Shown here one piece after another: positions 32,551 to 43,387 of a DNA stretch of 64,000 nt. The notes beneath the pieces were generated by a model. The model ran no database searches, was not told the DNA's origin, and saw only the letters and a program-made list of their open reading frames with translations. Both the position numbers and the translations under genes were made by a program. The stretch comes from Annulohypoxylon bovei var. microspora. Taxonomy: Eukaryota; Ascomycota; Sordariomycetes; Xylariales; Hypoxylaceae. The stretch lies in the NCBI GenBank assembly GCA_022836615.1, contig MU405266.1, positions 1 to 64,000 on the forward strand, read 5' to 3'. The first letter of the stretch is position 1, and each line of letters begins with the position of its first letter.

Positions 32551-33783
32551 ATGGCGGACCCGCAATCCGCCCCGGGTCTCTCCTTCCCGACAGATCCCCA
32601 AGAGTTCAAGCACGACGAACGCATCTCCTTCTCCAAGCTCGACAGCAAGTACATCGCCGTGCAGGACGACGGCAGCGAATTCGAGTGGGACGCCCAGCTG
32701 AAGCGGTGGATACCCGTGGTCGACGAGGAGCTTCTCGCGCAGCAGCAATCCGCGTACGGCGGCGCCGCGAGCCCCGACGACGATGACAACAACGACAGCA
32801 ATAACGTGCCCAACAAGAAGCGCAAGAAGGGCCACGCGAACGGCGGCGCCGGCGAGGGAAGAGGCGGGGACGAGAAAGAACGCAAGCGCCCGCAGAAGCG
32901 GCAGAAGCAGCCGCCGCAGCCGCGCCAGAACACGGCCATCTACGTGACGGGGCTGCCGCTCGACGTCACCGTCGACGAGGTCCACGAGGCCTTCTCGCGC
33001 AAGTGCGGCGTCATCGCCGAGGAGATCGACAGCGGCCGACCCCGCATCAAGCTGTACACGGACGAGGCCGGCGCCTTCAAGGGCGACGCGCTGATCGTCT
33101 TCTTCAAGCCCCAGAGCGTCGAGATGGCCATCATGCTGCTCGACGACACCGACTTCCGCTTCACCGCCTCCGGCCTCGCGAGCGGCCGGATGCGCGTCCA
33201 AGCCGCCGACTCGAGCTACAAGAAGACGAACTACGAAGCCCCGGAGGGCGGCAGCGGCAAGGCCGGCGACGCGGAGGAGGGCGCCGGCAGCGAGCGCAGC
33301 AACAACATCACGGGCGCCGGCAAGCCGCGCGACCGGACGCGCGAGCAGGACAAGCAGAAGATCATCAAGCGGACGCAGAAGCTCGACGCCAAGCTCGCGG
33401 ACTGGGACGACGACGAGGACCCCTACGCAGCCCAGCTCGAGACCGCGCGGCGCGACCGCCTCGTGGTGCTGCGGCACATGTTCACGCTGCGGGAGCTGGA
33501 CGAGGATCCCGCCGCCATGCTGGAGATCAAGGAGGACATCCGCGAGGAGTGCTCGAAGCTGGGCCAGGTGACCAACGTCGTGCTGTACGACCTCGAGGAG
33601 GACGGCATCGCGAGCGTCAAGTTCAAGACCCCCGAGGCCGCCGACGCCTGCGTGCGCCTGATGGACGGCCGCGCCTTCGACGGCCGCACCGTGCGCGCCG
33701 AGGTCGCGACGGGGCGCGAGCGGTATAAGAAGTCGGGCAGGAAGCAGGGCGAGGACGCGGAGGCCGAGGATAGCGATGATTGA
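32551..33783 (+). CDS. cus2: CUS2/Tat-SF1-like RNA-binding protein (U2 snRNP assembly factor)
   Basis: Single exon, 410 aa, start MADPQSAPGL. The N-terminal segment (SFSKLDSKYIAVQDDGSEFEWDAQLKRWIPV) is the tyrosine/tryptophan-rich region seen in Tat-SF1/Cus2 proteins. RRM1 is at about residues 128-215 (AIYVTGLPLDVTVDEVHEAF). A basic linker is followed by a second, UHM-like RRM at about 305-390 (LVVLRHMFTL ... GQVTNVVLYDLEEDGIASVKF), which in Tat-SF1 binds the SF3b1 ULM peptide. The family chaperones U2 snRNA/SF3b before prespliceosome formation. The gene is strikingly GC-rich at third codon positions compared with neighbours, so long spurious frames exist on all strands (325 codons antisense, 241 codons in another sense frame). 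It converges on the DUF5519 gene. Confidence 0.88.
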   Translation: MADPQSAPGLSFPTDPQEFKHDERISFSKLDSKYIAVQDDGSEFEWDAQLKRWIPVVDEELLAQQQSAYGGAASPDDDDNNDSNNVPNKKRKKGHANGGAGEGRGGDEKERKRPQKRQKQPPQPRQNTAIYVTGLPLDVTVDEVHEAFSRKCGVIAEEIDSGRPRIKLYTDEAGAFKGDALIVFFKPQSVEMAIMLLDDTDFRFTASGLASGRMRVQAADSSYKKTNYEAPEGGSGKAGDAEEGAGSERSNNITGAGKPRDRTREQDKQKIIKRTQKLDAKLADWDDDEDPYAAQLETARRDRLVVLRHMFTLRELDEDPAAMLEIKEDIREECSKLGQVTNVVLYDLEEDGIASVKFKTPEAADACVRLMDGRAFDGRTVRAEVATGRERYKKSGRKQGEDAEAEDSDD

Positions 33784-34289
33784 GCACGGAGCAGAGCACG
33801 CCTTAGGAGCAGAGAGTGTAGTGATCTCTAGGCTGCGCGTGTGTATTATGTGTTACGACTTGCGCAAGAGTCACGATGTACGATTGTGTTTGCATTTTTG
33901 GGAGGGCAGGAGTGTCAGCCACATGCGACGGCATCCGTAATTCCACAAAACGACTAGGAAGTTCCCAAAACATGCTTCTCACAAGATGGGATTCAATGTG
34001 GGCGGTTGGGTGGTTGGGAATACCTTCATAGTTAATCAAGCTCCTTGCCTTGAATGAGACCACAAGACTCAGTTCCCCCTTTATCAAGGATTAAGTGGAA
34101 ATTTCTCCACATAGATAGCCACATACGCCGTTCATAAAATAAAAATCTACCAGGAAGAGCACTAATTAATAAGTTTGTATTTTGTTTGATGATTTTACTT
34201 TTGAGAACATTTTGACATCACCAATTGCTAGACTTCCTGGCTCGCGTTTTGACTTCGGTCATCCAGTACATGGGCTCTCCATAGAGGGT
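33784..34289. other. Convergent intergenic region CUS2/DUF5519
   Basis: 506 bp between two stop codons; AT-rich in its right half. It holds the two 3' UTRs; nothing else seen. Confidence 0.35.
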
Positions 34290-35183
34290 TCACATATCCC
34301 CCAACCCATCTAGCTTCATCTCCTTTGCGGTGACCCAAAAACCAGCCGCCTCAATGATCTGGCACACAATTTTCAGCTCATCCATAGTTCGAGGAGCATA
34401 CACCATCGTGAATTGCTTGGGGACGGGCATCTTCAGCAGACATTGGCTAGTCAACGGGTGGCGTTCTCCCCAGCCCTTCTCGATGACTTCCTTCACGTCA
34501 TCCGGGTGGAGATTTAAATGCATCGAATAGTCTGAGTTGTGGACGTGACAAATCTCCCCCTGACAAGTCTTGTTGAAAGGGTACCGAGCAAACAGCCCCA
34601 AGCCGTGCTTTTCAAAGCAGGAGGTACCAACGCCAACCTCTTCAGAGTTTATGTGACCGTGGTTCTCTAGAATGCGCCGCAAAGCAAGATAACATTCCCG
34701 GGACCCGAATTGGTTAACCTGTCGCTGTGGTGCTATTCCAACAACTTTTGGTCGTAGTCCACAGCGGTAGGGAAGCGGCCTGTTGCGGAAAATTCCAACA
34801 GCCGGTAGCACGTCTGGGTCCGCTGGAAGAGGGTTGAAGGGGTCTCGGCAGGCCCATAGCTTGAGCCAATTGATGCGGATGTAGCCAGGAAAGGTTGCTG
34901 GTGTTCCCCCAGGACCAAGTTTCAAGTAGTTTTGGTAATCATTGTGGATGAAAACGAGGCCGGTAGCCAAGCCGACGGACACAGCTAGAACATATGGTTC
35001 GAGTAGGTGTATGCTAAGCATAAGAAATATAGAAATGGCGAAAATAGCAGGCCCATCCAACGTAACCGATAGAGGGTCTTGTCTAATAGTCACGTTGATG
35101 GCCACGGGGTCGACATCTTGGTTGGGACAGGCATCGATAGAAGAATGTGTGAATGTGTTAGTCCGTGTAAGTATACCGGACAT
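34290..35183 (-). CDS. DUF5519 (luciferase-like domain) membrane protein, 297 aa
   Basis: Single exon starting MSGILTRTNTFTHSS. A hydrophobic region at about residues 45-82 (FAISIFLMLSIHLLEPYVLAV then SVGLATGLVFI) can form one or two membrane segments. The C-terminal half carries the fungal luciferase-like DUF5519 pattern: CQGEICHVHNSDYSMHLNLH, then EVIEKGWGERHPL, FTMVYAPRTMDEL and a closing helix IVCQIIEAAGFWVT. The family is widespread in Pezizomycotina and actinobacteria. Its name comes from remote similarity, and no enzymatic activity is established that I know of. Conserved His and Glu residues (HVHNSD, WGERHPL) could bind metal or ligand; that is inference. It is divergent from the DUF3405 gene across almost 2 kb. 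Confidence 0.82.
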   Translation of the reverse strand: MSGILTRTNTFTHSSIDACPNQDVDPVAINVTIRQDPLSVTLDGPAIFAISIFLMLSIHLLEPYVLAVSVGLATGLVFIHNDYQNYLKLGPGGTPATFPGYIRINWLKLWACRDPFNPLPADPDVLPAVGIFRNRPLPYRCGLRPKVVGIAPQRQVNQFGSRECYLALRRILENHGHINSEEVGVGTSCFEKHGLGLFARYPFNKTCQGEICHVHNSDYSMHLNLHPDDVKEVIEKGWGERHPLTSQCLLKMPVPKQFTMVYAPRTMDELKIVCQIIEAAGFWVTAKEMKLDGLGDM

Positions 35184-37179
35184 GATGTCAGAGTAGACGT
35201 CGTAAGAAGATCAGCTAGACCATACAAGTAGAATAAAGTTGATTGTAGAGGGGACTAGATGACTGAGTAAAGGAAGTGACCGAAGAGAGTTGTTTGTGAA
35301 AGACAAACCTGAAAGCCTAAAAGCATGAGTGAAGTCTTACCCAGAGGTTTCGTAACTGAGGGGAAATAAGAATTAGGAGGGGGCGATTTATACCTTTCAA
35401 GGAAAGAAAGGACAGAAACAATAGGAATTGAGAGACATTGGAGATCTCAGATGACTGGCTACTTCCTGCGGAAGGTCAAGTGATAGATGTTAGATGGAAG
35501 CCAGGCACAGGGGCGTAGGGTTACTAGGCTAGCCAGTGCCAGTGTAGCCACAAACCGTCAGCGGAATCGGTATTGAAACCTTGACATAACATTCTGGAGA
35601 ACTGAATACGGACTATAGGATGGGAATAGCCACTTGGACTCCCGCACGTCGACGTACATCTCCAGTGTCCCGTCCACACATATATAGCAATTGATCCACA
35701 GTTGATAGTTGAGTGGGCTGAGGAAGGAAATCTGACATAGCCATGGCTGGGCGATTACGAAGGGGTGATGTATATATTGGGTCTAGAGACGACCGTAAAC
35801 CGACCCGGTTGAAGACCAAATTCGGACACGGCAACATAAGGCGAATTTTGTGCGACCTCTCTGCTTCTCAGTAGAAACCGAAAAGTTTCCAAGCTGTTGC
35901 GCTGTTGCGTTTGTATGTGTGATCGGACCTGCAGATATGCAATATGCACTATATATCATATCCAGAGTAGCATCTCCATTTAATGCGGCTGCAGCTGGAA
36001 GCCCGCAGTCGGAGGCGGCGTCGCAGCTTAACCGAAAACTGCTAAGGTGAGGCGTCTACGGATGTGTCCAGACGTATGGTTGCCCAGTCAGGGAGAATAT
36101 GTGCGACGGAACGATCCTATCGGCATCCCGAACCTGCAAGCCGCTGCAAGTCGGTGCACCTATGGGCAACTTATAAGTACCGGATACGCACCTAGGTATG
36201 TAGGTGTGGTCTCGTTCATTCGATGGGCTCTGTGTGGGACATCAGCCCATAAGAAGTCATTTTTCAGGATAATTTGTTAGTCTTTTTGTTCTCGTGACCA
36301 CGTGGACGATTTGTTGTCAATAGTTGAAAATGCTTGGCCCGATGGAGGACGTTTGTTTTGTCTTCTCTTGTCTGCTATTACATGCGAGAGATCCATTGTT
36401 CGAAGAGTGTAACATGTAGGACCTAGGTATTATATACCAAGGGCAATTCTCGGGTTATAGACTGTATCACAGGTACATAACCGTATATGTATATGTTGCT
36501 CGGGTTACAAGATCAATTGATGTTACCGAATTTTGTTGATGTTGACACAAGCTGGTTGAATGTTGACGAAATATGTTCAACATTGATTGATCGATTGATG
36601 GTAGTGGATTATGTAAATGCCGCGGGTAACAATTGATTAGGTAACCATACTTCTCTATCCTCTTATTGGTCGGCAAAAATAGAATGTTTTGATTGGTTAA
36701 TTGTGGGTAATTACGTCAATGGTCGAAGACTCTTACCCGAAGTACGAAGTACCTAGGTTTTTAGGGCCGTTGCCAGGTCGCCAGACTTGTCAGGGGTAAT
36801 AACAAGGATAGGGACCTGGCGGACTGTGTGAAACTTGTACTCCCAAAACAACCAACTTGGAACTGTCGAATCGCATATCGATTGCGATCCAGCTTGATTT
36901 GAATCTCAATTTCCTTGCTTCCTCATTATAAACCCCCTCCCAAAAACGACAACTTGTCAATAAGGGTCGACATCTAGGCGCAAAACATCTACAACTATTT
37001 CTCAACATACCATTGATGTTTCCCAAGCTGGGCATAAATAAATTAATCGATAATTATATCACAGTTGGTGTACAAGTTGGTAGCCCCTTTTTAAAGCACA
37101 CGCACCTTGAGACGGACGTTTGACAAACAATGGATCGCCGTACTGATTATCGTCGTTAGAATTCTTCCACCCATCCAAG
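35184..37179. other. 2-kb divergent intergenic region DUF5519/DUF3405
   Basis: No supported gene. CCTAGG words lie at 36191, 36422 and 36752. Inverted CCAAT boxes (ATTGG) occur near 36665 and 36693, about 500 bp upstream of the DUF3405 start. Short frames (up to 77 codons) look random. The length suggests environment-responsive regulation of one of the flanking genes. Confidence 0.4.
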
Positions 37180-39756
37180 ATGGGAAAATCCTCCTGGAAC
37201 CCATTGCGTTCTCGCGATGGCCGACAATCCAAATTGCCCCTTTACGAGAATCTAAACCTACACACTCCAAGTAAGGAGCGAGATTCAAATGATTCATATG
37301 ACGACTCCGACTCCGACGGGTACTCTATCACGTCCTCGTCCCCTGGCACGAGCGGCTCGCGATATACAAGTGCTTCTATAACTGCTGCCACACCTATAAT
37401 GTCCAAAAGACACTTTATGGTTTCTGGCAAACCGCGCCAACCATTTGCCTACCGTCTACCGAATAAAGTCATTCGGTACCTCTGCTTCGGCTTAACATCA
37501 TTCATAATTCTGATGATCCTTACCCTCATCAGAGCTAGCCACAACGAGAACCGAGCCCTCGCTGAAGGCAGGATCGATAGACCAGCATCAGCTCCTCCCC
37601 CATGGGAATCTTATCCTTTTCTTACGAGGTACTATGGCGGTATCAGGAATTTAGTCCCTTTCTCTAAAAACCTTCCCGAGTACCCACGTTCTCCAGGCGA
37701 ACCACCTATAGACAAACTGTCCTACGTCAACAACACCAATTGGAAGCCCGATGTCGAGGAACGAAGCTTGCCTGCTAGCAAAGAATACATCCGCTACCCG
37801 CAGAGCGTTTTCCAGAACGCCCCTGAGCAATTTCAGGAGTGCTACCTCGATAAGGCTAACAAAGTGCGCGTGCCTCCTATTCGCTACTATGAAGGACGTC
37901 CCAACGGTTTTCCCGACCCAGTCCTTGGCTCACATGAGCTTCTTGGGCTCCCCGAAGATATATGTTTCGAACGTTATGGCCGGTATGGACCATATGGCTT
38001 TGGTTACTCTGTCAGGTCCGGTGGCCTAGGCACCGGAGAGCATGGCGAGAAGGAAGGCATCGAGTCGACTTGGGAGAAAGTGCCCCAAGTTGATTGGAAT
38101 GGGATGAATTGGGCCGATGTCCAAAGACGATGCTATCGAGCAAATGCTGCCCGGTACAAGACCCAGCCTGCTAAGCACCCCTCTCCTCATGGCTTCTACG
38201 TTGATGACGGCGCTGCCGCTATGAACCTTCAGACGCGTGATACCTTGCCTGCCGAACCCGTGAAGTCTCCAGCCGACGAGGTGAAGGGAAAGAGCTCGAC
38301 GCCAGCATCCGATGGTGGATCTATTGACAAACAGCTGCCAAGAACTGCCGTCGTCATCCGGTGCTGGGACGAATACTTCTGGAAGGAGGAGGACGTCATG
38401 AATATCCGATCCCTGATCAGCGAATTGGTACTAGCATCTGGTGGTCGTTACGACGTTCACTTACTCGTACAAGTTAAAAATGAAGCTGCACACCCTATCT
38501 GGGCAGATTCGGCTACATATAAAAAACACATCGAGGAGACCATACCAGAGGAATTCCGAGGTCTCGTCACATTCTGGACGGAAACCCAGATGTTGTCCCT
38601 TTACCAGGGAATTTTCGATCTGTTTGCTCGTGGTCCGGATTTGCCTGTCCACGGTGTCTATCGTGGTTTGCAGATGGCTATGCAATATTTTGCCTACCAG
38701 CACCCCGAATATGACTACTACTGGCAGTGGGAGATGGATATCCGTTACATCGGCCATTACTATGATCTGTTTACTAAGATAGAGAACTGGGCCAAGGAGC
38801 AGCCAAGAAAGGGTCTCTGGGAACGAAATGGCCGGTTTTACCTACCTGCCGTACACGGAACATGGGAGGATTTCAAGCAGATGGCGCGAGTACAAAGCGA
38901 AATCGGCATTACCGGTGCTGATAATATATGGGACAATGTTCCCGGGGCAAACAAGCAGTCCCAGGCTAACCATGGCGACAGGCCAATTTGGGGGCCCGAA
39001 AGACCCAAAGATCCCAAAGATTGGTTTGAACCTGAAGATGACCCTGTACCAGAGACACCTTACGAAAAGGATAAGTACGTGTGGGGAGTCGGCGAAGAGG
39101 CCGAGTACATCACATTCAACCCCATGTTCGATCCAGAAGGAACTACATGGGGTCTAGCTGATGACATTACCGGTTACAACACGACAGATGGGAACGGGAT
39201 GCCGCCTAGGAGAGCCCAGATTATTACGGCATCGCGCATGTCTCGTCGCCTACTCATGAAGATGCACCGGGAGACCGCCTTTTTGAAACACCACGCTTTC
39301 CCGGAGATGTGGCCAGGTACCGTCGCCCTGCAACACGGTTACAAGGCTGTATTCGTACCACACCCCTTATATGTAGATCGCGAGTGGCCTCCAGAGATCT
39401 TCGCGCGAACCCTCAACAACGGCAGGAACGGAGCTACCGGAGGTTCACGTACCTCCGTCTTCGGCCAGCGTGAGCACAACCTCATAGGTCTCACGTGGTT
39501 CTACAACTCGGGGTTCGCGCCGAACTTGTATCGAAGATGGCTCGGCCTGAAGGTAAACAACGACGGCGGCGAGGAGTTCGAGATGACGATGGACGAGAGC
39601 AAGAACGCGACAAACGTCAACGAAATGCGTGGCGGCGAGGGCAGGATGTGCCTCCCACCCATGCTGCTTCACCCTGTCAAAGATATCGACTTGCCTGTCG
39701 AGGCCATCCCAGAGGAGGTTCTTGACGGAATACCAGAGTCGGACCCCGGGGCGTAA
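37180..39756 (+). CDS. DUF3405 type II membrane protein, putative glycosyltransferase-like
   Basis: Single exon, 858 aa, start MGKSSWNPLRSRDGRQ. A cytosolic N-terminus with Ser/Asp-rich and basic segments is followed by one membrane segment at about residues 100-122 (YLCFGLTSFIILMILTLIRAS), then a large lumenal domain: type II topology as in Golgi enzymes. The DUF3405 core begins near TAVVIRCWDEYFWKEEDVMN (about residue 387) and includes the aromatic-rich segment HPEYDYYWQWEMDIRYIGHYY. Its Glu-x-Asp (EMD) resembles a DxD-type nucleotide-sugar metal site. The ends of the domain, NSGFAPNLYRRWLGL and GGEGRMCLPPMLLHPVKD, are also conserved in this fungal family. A glycosyltransferase-like role is inference from topology and the EMD motif; no activity is established to my knowledge. 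Confidence 0.85.
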   Translation: MGKSSWNPLRSRDGRQSKLPLYENLNLHTPSKERDSNDSYDDSDSDGYSITSSSPGTSGSRYTSASITAATPIMSKRHFMVSGKPRQPFAYRLPNKVIRYLCFGLTSFIILMILTLIRASHNENRALAEGRIDRPASAPPPWESYPFLTRYYGGIRNLVPFSKNLPEYPRSPGEPPIDKLSYVNNTNWKPDVEERSLPASKEYIRYPQSVFQNAPEQFQECYLDKANKVRVPPIRYYEGRPNGFPDPVLGSHELLGLPEDICFERYGRYGPYGFGYSVRSGGLGTGEHGEKEGIESTWEKVPQVDWNGMNWADVQRRCYRANAARYKTQPAKHPSPHGFYVDDGAAAMNLQTRDTLPAEPVKSPADEVKGKSSTPASDGGSIDKQLPRTAVVIRCWDEYFWKEEDVMNIRSLISELVLASGGRYDVHLLVQVKNEAAHPIWADSATYKKHIEETIPEEFRGLVTFWTETQMLSLYQGIFDLFARGPDLPVHGVYRGLQMAMQYFAYQHPEYDYYWQWEMDIRYIGHYYDLFTKIENWAKEQPRKGLWERNGRFYLPAVHGTWEDFKQMARVQSEIGITGADNIWDNVPGANKQSQANHGDRPIWGPERPKDPKDWFEPEDDPVPETPYEKDKYVWGVGEEAEYITFNPMFDPEGTTWGLADDITGYNTTDGNGMPPRRAQIITASRMSRRLLMKMHRETAFLKHHAFPEMWPGTVALQHGYKAVFVPHPLYVDREWPPEIFARTLNNGRNGATGGSRTSVFGQREHNLIGLTWFYNSGFAPNLYRRWLGLKVNNDGGEEFEMTMDESKNATNVNEMRGGEGRMCLPPMLLHPVKDIDLPVEAIPEEVLDGIPESDPGA

Positions 39757-41627
39757 ATGAGGTAGACTATGGGACGAGGGGTCAGGTATGTTCGAACGGA
39801 TACACATGTGCATAGGTCAGGGTTTTTGTAATGTATATGGACTCTAGCACTTACGGGGGCGTTGATTGGAAAGCTTGATATTAGCGGTGTTTCCCCGTAC
39901 TCTTTTTTCAGAGCGAGTTTGAACGAACGATGCAGAGCAAGCGTTGCGCATCGAGTTACAGGTGTACCATATGATTGTACACAGATGGAAGGACATCAAT
40001 GATGACTGGATAGAACGGAAGGATAGGGTGCCTACTTAGAAAGTGGGCTTTAATCTGATGAGTTAATATGACCTGACTTTGTTATCAATTCCTACCCCGT
40101 AGATAATGTCGTAGAGCTTGTGTGCTTGCTCGCTAGCCCCTGATACATCTTAAGAGGACACCAATGTGTTACTCGTGTACCTCTATATCACTGTCCAACC
40201 TCTTGCGCGGCTAAATGGCTACAACGGGTCGCGCAAATATTGCGGCAAGAGCTTCGGTTATGGTATTCAAAGTGATACGTATCTCCAATGGTTGCAAGTC
40301 CATAGCGGGTGTTACTATTGACGATATCTAGCCGGTTTACGTCATTCTTGAACGCATAGTCAACGTGAAATTAGCCGTGACCGAGTCATTTCGAAGTCAT
40401 TGTGGTTTTTTTAGTGTTATGGCGTACTGATACAGGCTAGCAGTAACTTCAGGAGCAGTTTAAGAAAAATGTTGGGATATGATGGTATTCTGATAATTAC
40501 TTGGGTAAGTATCAACTTAGCCGAAGATATTCATTTGAGCAATCCAAACTGTATGATTATTACTGGTCACTTGTTTAAAACATTCTAGTTCCTTTATTTG
40601 TGACCCTTAATCGTTTTAACCTGTCGATTGAATATTGGATAGTATTCCATAGCTGGGAATTCAATGCCCATGCCGGATTCGATACCAGTAACCCATTTCT
40701 ATTGTAATGATTCTAAAGCTATCTTGTGTCAGTAATAATAGAGGCAAGAAACTCAGGTAAAATTCTCGCACAGTTGAAGATTGCCTTTGATTGGGTTTAA
40801 TATATGAATGACTAAACCTTTCACTTCAGTCGTATCTTCCAGCCGACGGTCAAGTGAAGCCTTAATACCTTCTCAATCATCCCATCAATCTCTTCCACTG
40901 ATTCTTACGTTACTAATTTTCACAATATTAATACATGCTCTCAATACAATGGCAATTAATGATAGGAGACCAGGTAAAGGTGAGGTATATCAAGCCGAGA
41001 GCTTGGAAGATACGACAGAAGGAAATGTGTCGACAGATGATAAGACACAAATCACTTTAGGATGACGGGGATCCCGCGAAGGACTACTTAAATAAAGCTG
41101 AACATTTTAGTAATATACACTAGTATAACTATACTACGAAGTGAAACGAGAAATCCAACATCTACTTCTCAATTCTTGGAGTAGACAGGCAAACAAGAAC
41201 AGTATCGAGTCCATCGGCCCATAGCAAGACCACTTGATCTGAGAATCACGAGTAGAAAACGATAGGGGCTTAACACATAGAGCGCGAATTGAGACAAACA
41301 GAGTTATCCGATAATAGACACTAGTAGATTACAACATTATGAATCAGACCCTACAATCAGACAGGTCGGTGGTATTCGTAGCACCTAACTCGTGCGACTT
41401 GAACGTACATTTGCTTGCTTCCGCCGCCGATCCACCCCTTGGCATTGCTCCTACACATCACAAAGAGAAGCACGAACGCGTACCAACGGAGGCTTGCCCC
41501 GACTGACCTCCCCAATGTTAATCCATCCATAAACTCCTCCGTAACTAGAGCATGTGTGTTGCAACCGTTTGGACAAATATGTGAGAATGTACAATACAGC
41601 GCCTATGCGTTAGCGCTTATCGCCCAT
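39757..41627. other. Convergent intergenic region DUF3405/GH17
   Basis: 1.87 kb. The only candidate is an 85-codon frame at 40808-41065 on the plus strand. It has a Ser-rich start, one hydrophobic stretch (LPLILTLLIFTILIHAL) and a polar acidic tail. Its upstream ATG at 40804 is out of frame and stops at once, and I cannot distinguish it from chance. Otherwise AT-rich, low-information sequence. Confidence 0.3.
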
Positions 41628-43387
41628 TTAGATGCTGATGCCTAGGACTGAGGCGCAACCGAAGTAGCGCTCGCACTTGCAGGCAGTGCTGCCGTCCTTC
41701 CACTGGTCGGAAGTCAAGCTGAAGAGGACAGCCTTGTCACCGCACTCCTCAACAATGCTCTTGATGGCCTGAGCTTGCTGGGATAGGCCGGGAACGGCAA
41801 GACCCATGGTCTCACCCTCGGAGGGCCAACCGGTCTCGAGGATGATACCGGGGACGTTGTCGCAGATGGCTTCAATGATGTCAAGCTGGCCCTTGACGAA
41901 CTGACCAGCCTGGGAAGCATCAGTCTGGGTGTTGAAGAAAGCGTGTGCGTTAGCACCGGCAACGTCAACGACACCGCAGATAGCAGAAGAGAAGTCACTC
42001 TGTTGCCAGATGTTGACGGTCTCGGCAGTGGTGAACTTGCCGGTGTAGCCGCTGAACTCGCCCTTGCACTTGGTGATGAGGGAAGCAAGCTCGGAAGGCT
42101 GGCAGTAACCGTGGAAAACGGCCTCGTTACCGACAGAGATAAGCTCAACGAGATCCCACTTGGCCCAGGACTTGATGGCGCTGATCTGCTCAGTAACGCT
42201 GGGGTTGCTGGCGTCACAGCCAGGGGAGTCGATGAAGATACCAAGGACCATCTTAATTCCGTGCTTCTCGCAAGCACCACCGACGTTGACTAGGGTGTCG
42301 CAGTCAGTAGAGTAGACACGGACGGTGGTGATACCGGCGGCGGCGATGGCAGAAATGTCCTTCTCAACCTCGCTCTGGCTCTTGCATCCACCTGCCTCGC
42401 TGGTCTCATAGGGAGTGTATGAGATACCCCACGGCTTTCCAGCGGGTCCACCAAGGGTGCCGGAAGGCGACGGCTTAGCGGAGGACGAAGACGGGACGAC
42501 AGTTGCCGAGGGAACGACAACGGACGAGACAGAGGCGATGGAAGAAACAGCGGGGGCGGGGATAGAGACAGAGACAGATACGGAGACAACAGGAACGCTA
42601 GTCGGGACCGCAACGGGAGTGGTAGAGGCGCTAGGGGTGGGGATGTCGAAGGGGCAGTACACAACGGTGCTGGTCTCAGTGACGGTGGTCACAACTTCGG
42701 GCTGGGTGTAAGTTCCAGGAGTGTAGCTGGTGACGGCGGGAACAGTAACCGTGGTGGGCTTGCTGACAGTTACGGTGTGGGGGGCGATGGTGTAGGTACC
42801 AGCGGACGGGCAGACATAAGTGGTTGTCTCGATGACGCTGGTGGTAACGCTTCCACTGGTGGAAACGGTAGCGTACGGGCAAGTGACCGTAGTCGCGGTG
42901 CTAACGATGGTAGTGACACCACCGAGTGTGTGGGTACCAACAGGTACGGAGGTGGTGGAGGGAACGCAGACAGTCGTGGACTCAGTAAGAGTGACGGTTG
43001 TGGCGGGGAAAGTGTAAACACCAGTGGTAGAGCAAGTCTGGGGAACTGGCGTAGGCACTAGAACCGCAGTTGATGTAGCGGTAACCGGAGCAGGAGTAGG
43101 GGTAACCGGCGCAGGAGTAGAAGTAGTCGTCGGGACCGGAGGGAAGGAGACTAATTTACATGTTAGGGAATAATTATTCGCGATTGGGAATAGACTTTTT
43201 ACATACGAGTAGCTTCACCATAGTAGGTGCTGTAGATCGTAGAGCATCCACAGGTGCTGTTGTCATACTCCCTCTTCGCGAAAGCGTGGGCCTGATCGTG
43301 GGCGTGGGCATGTCTATGATGAATGCTACCGGCGGTGACACCACCGGCCAGAGCCGCAACGGCTGCGGCAGCAAAAGTTGCCTTCAT
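41628..43387 (-). CDS. Secreted GH17 glucan endo-1,3-beta-glucosidase with Thr-rich N-terminal module
   Basis: Cell-wall beta-glucanase or transglucosidase related to yeast Scw4/Scw10 and Candida Mp65. Two exons on the minus strand, 43387-43207 and 43150-41628, give 567 aa. A signal peptide (MKATFAAAAVAALAGGVTAG) is followed by a His-rich segment (HHRHAHAHDQAHAFAKR) ending in a Lys-Arg Kex2 site. A Pro/Thr linker and then a Cys/Thr/Val-rich region of about 130 residues follow, with TVT/TTV-type imperfect repeats and Cys spaced every 25-45 residues. A Ser/Val-rich linker leads to the GH17 domain from about residue 299 (GKPWGISYTPYE). The acid/base Glu is in VGNEAVF (about E403) and the nucleophile in ETGWPSE (about E499). 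Codon use is strongly C-biased, as in highly expressed fungal genes. No GPI signal: it ends CKCERYFGCASVLGISI. Confidence 0.93.

Noticed and set aside
32500..33477. 325-codon open frame antisense to the CUS2-like gene, and 241 codons in another sense frame (33003-33728)
   Set aside because: Products are Arg/Ala/Leu/Val-rich with no domains; they arise because GC-saturated codons remove stop codons from all frames.
40808..41065. 85-codon frame with a hydrophobic segment
   Set aside because: No homology recognised, ordinary AT-rich context and an out-of-frame ATG just upstream; too weak to call a gene.
41714..42280. 188-codon antisense-strand alternative frame inside the GH17 gene
   Set aside because: Ser/Leu/Pro shadow of the strongly C-biased GH17 frame, which carries the catalytic motifs.
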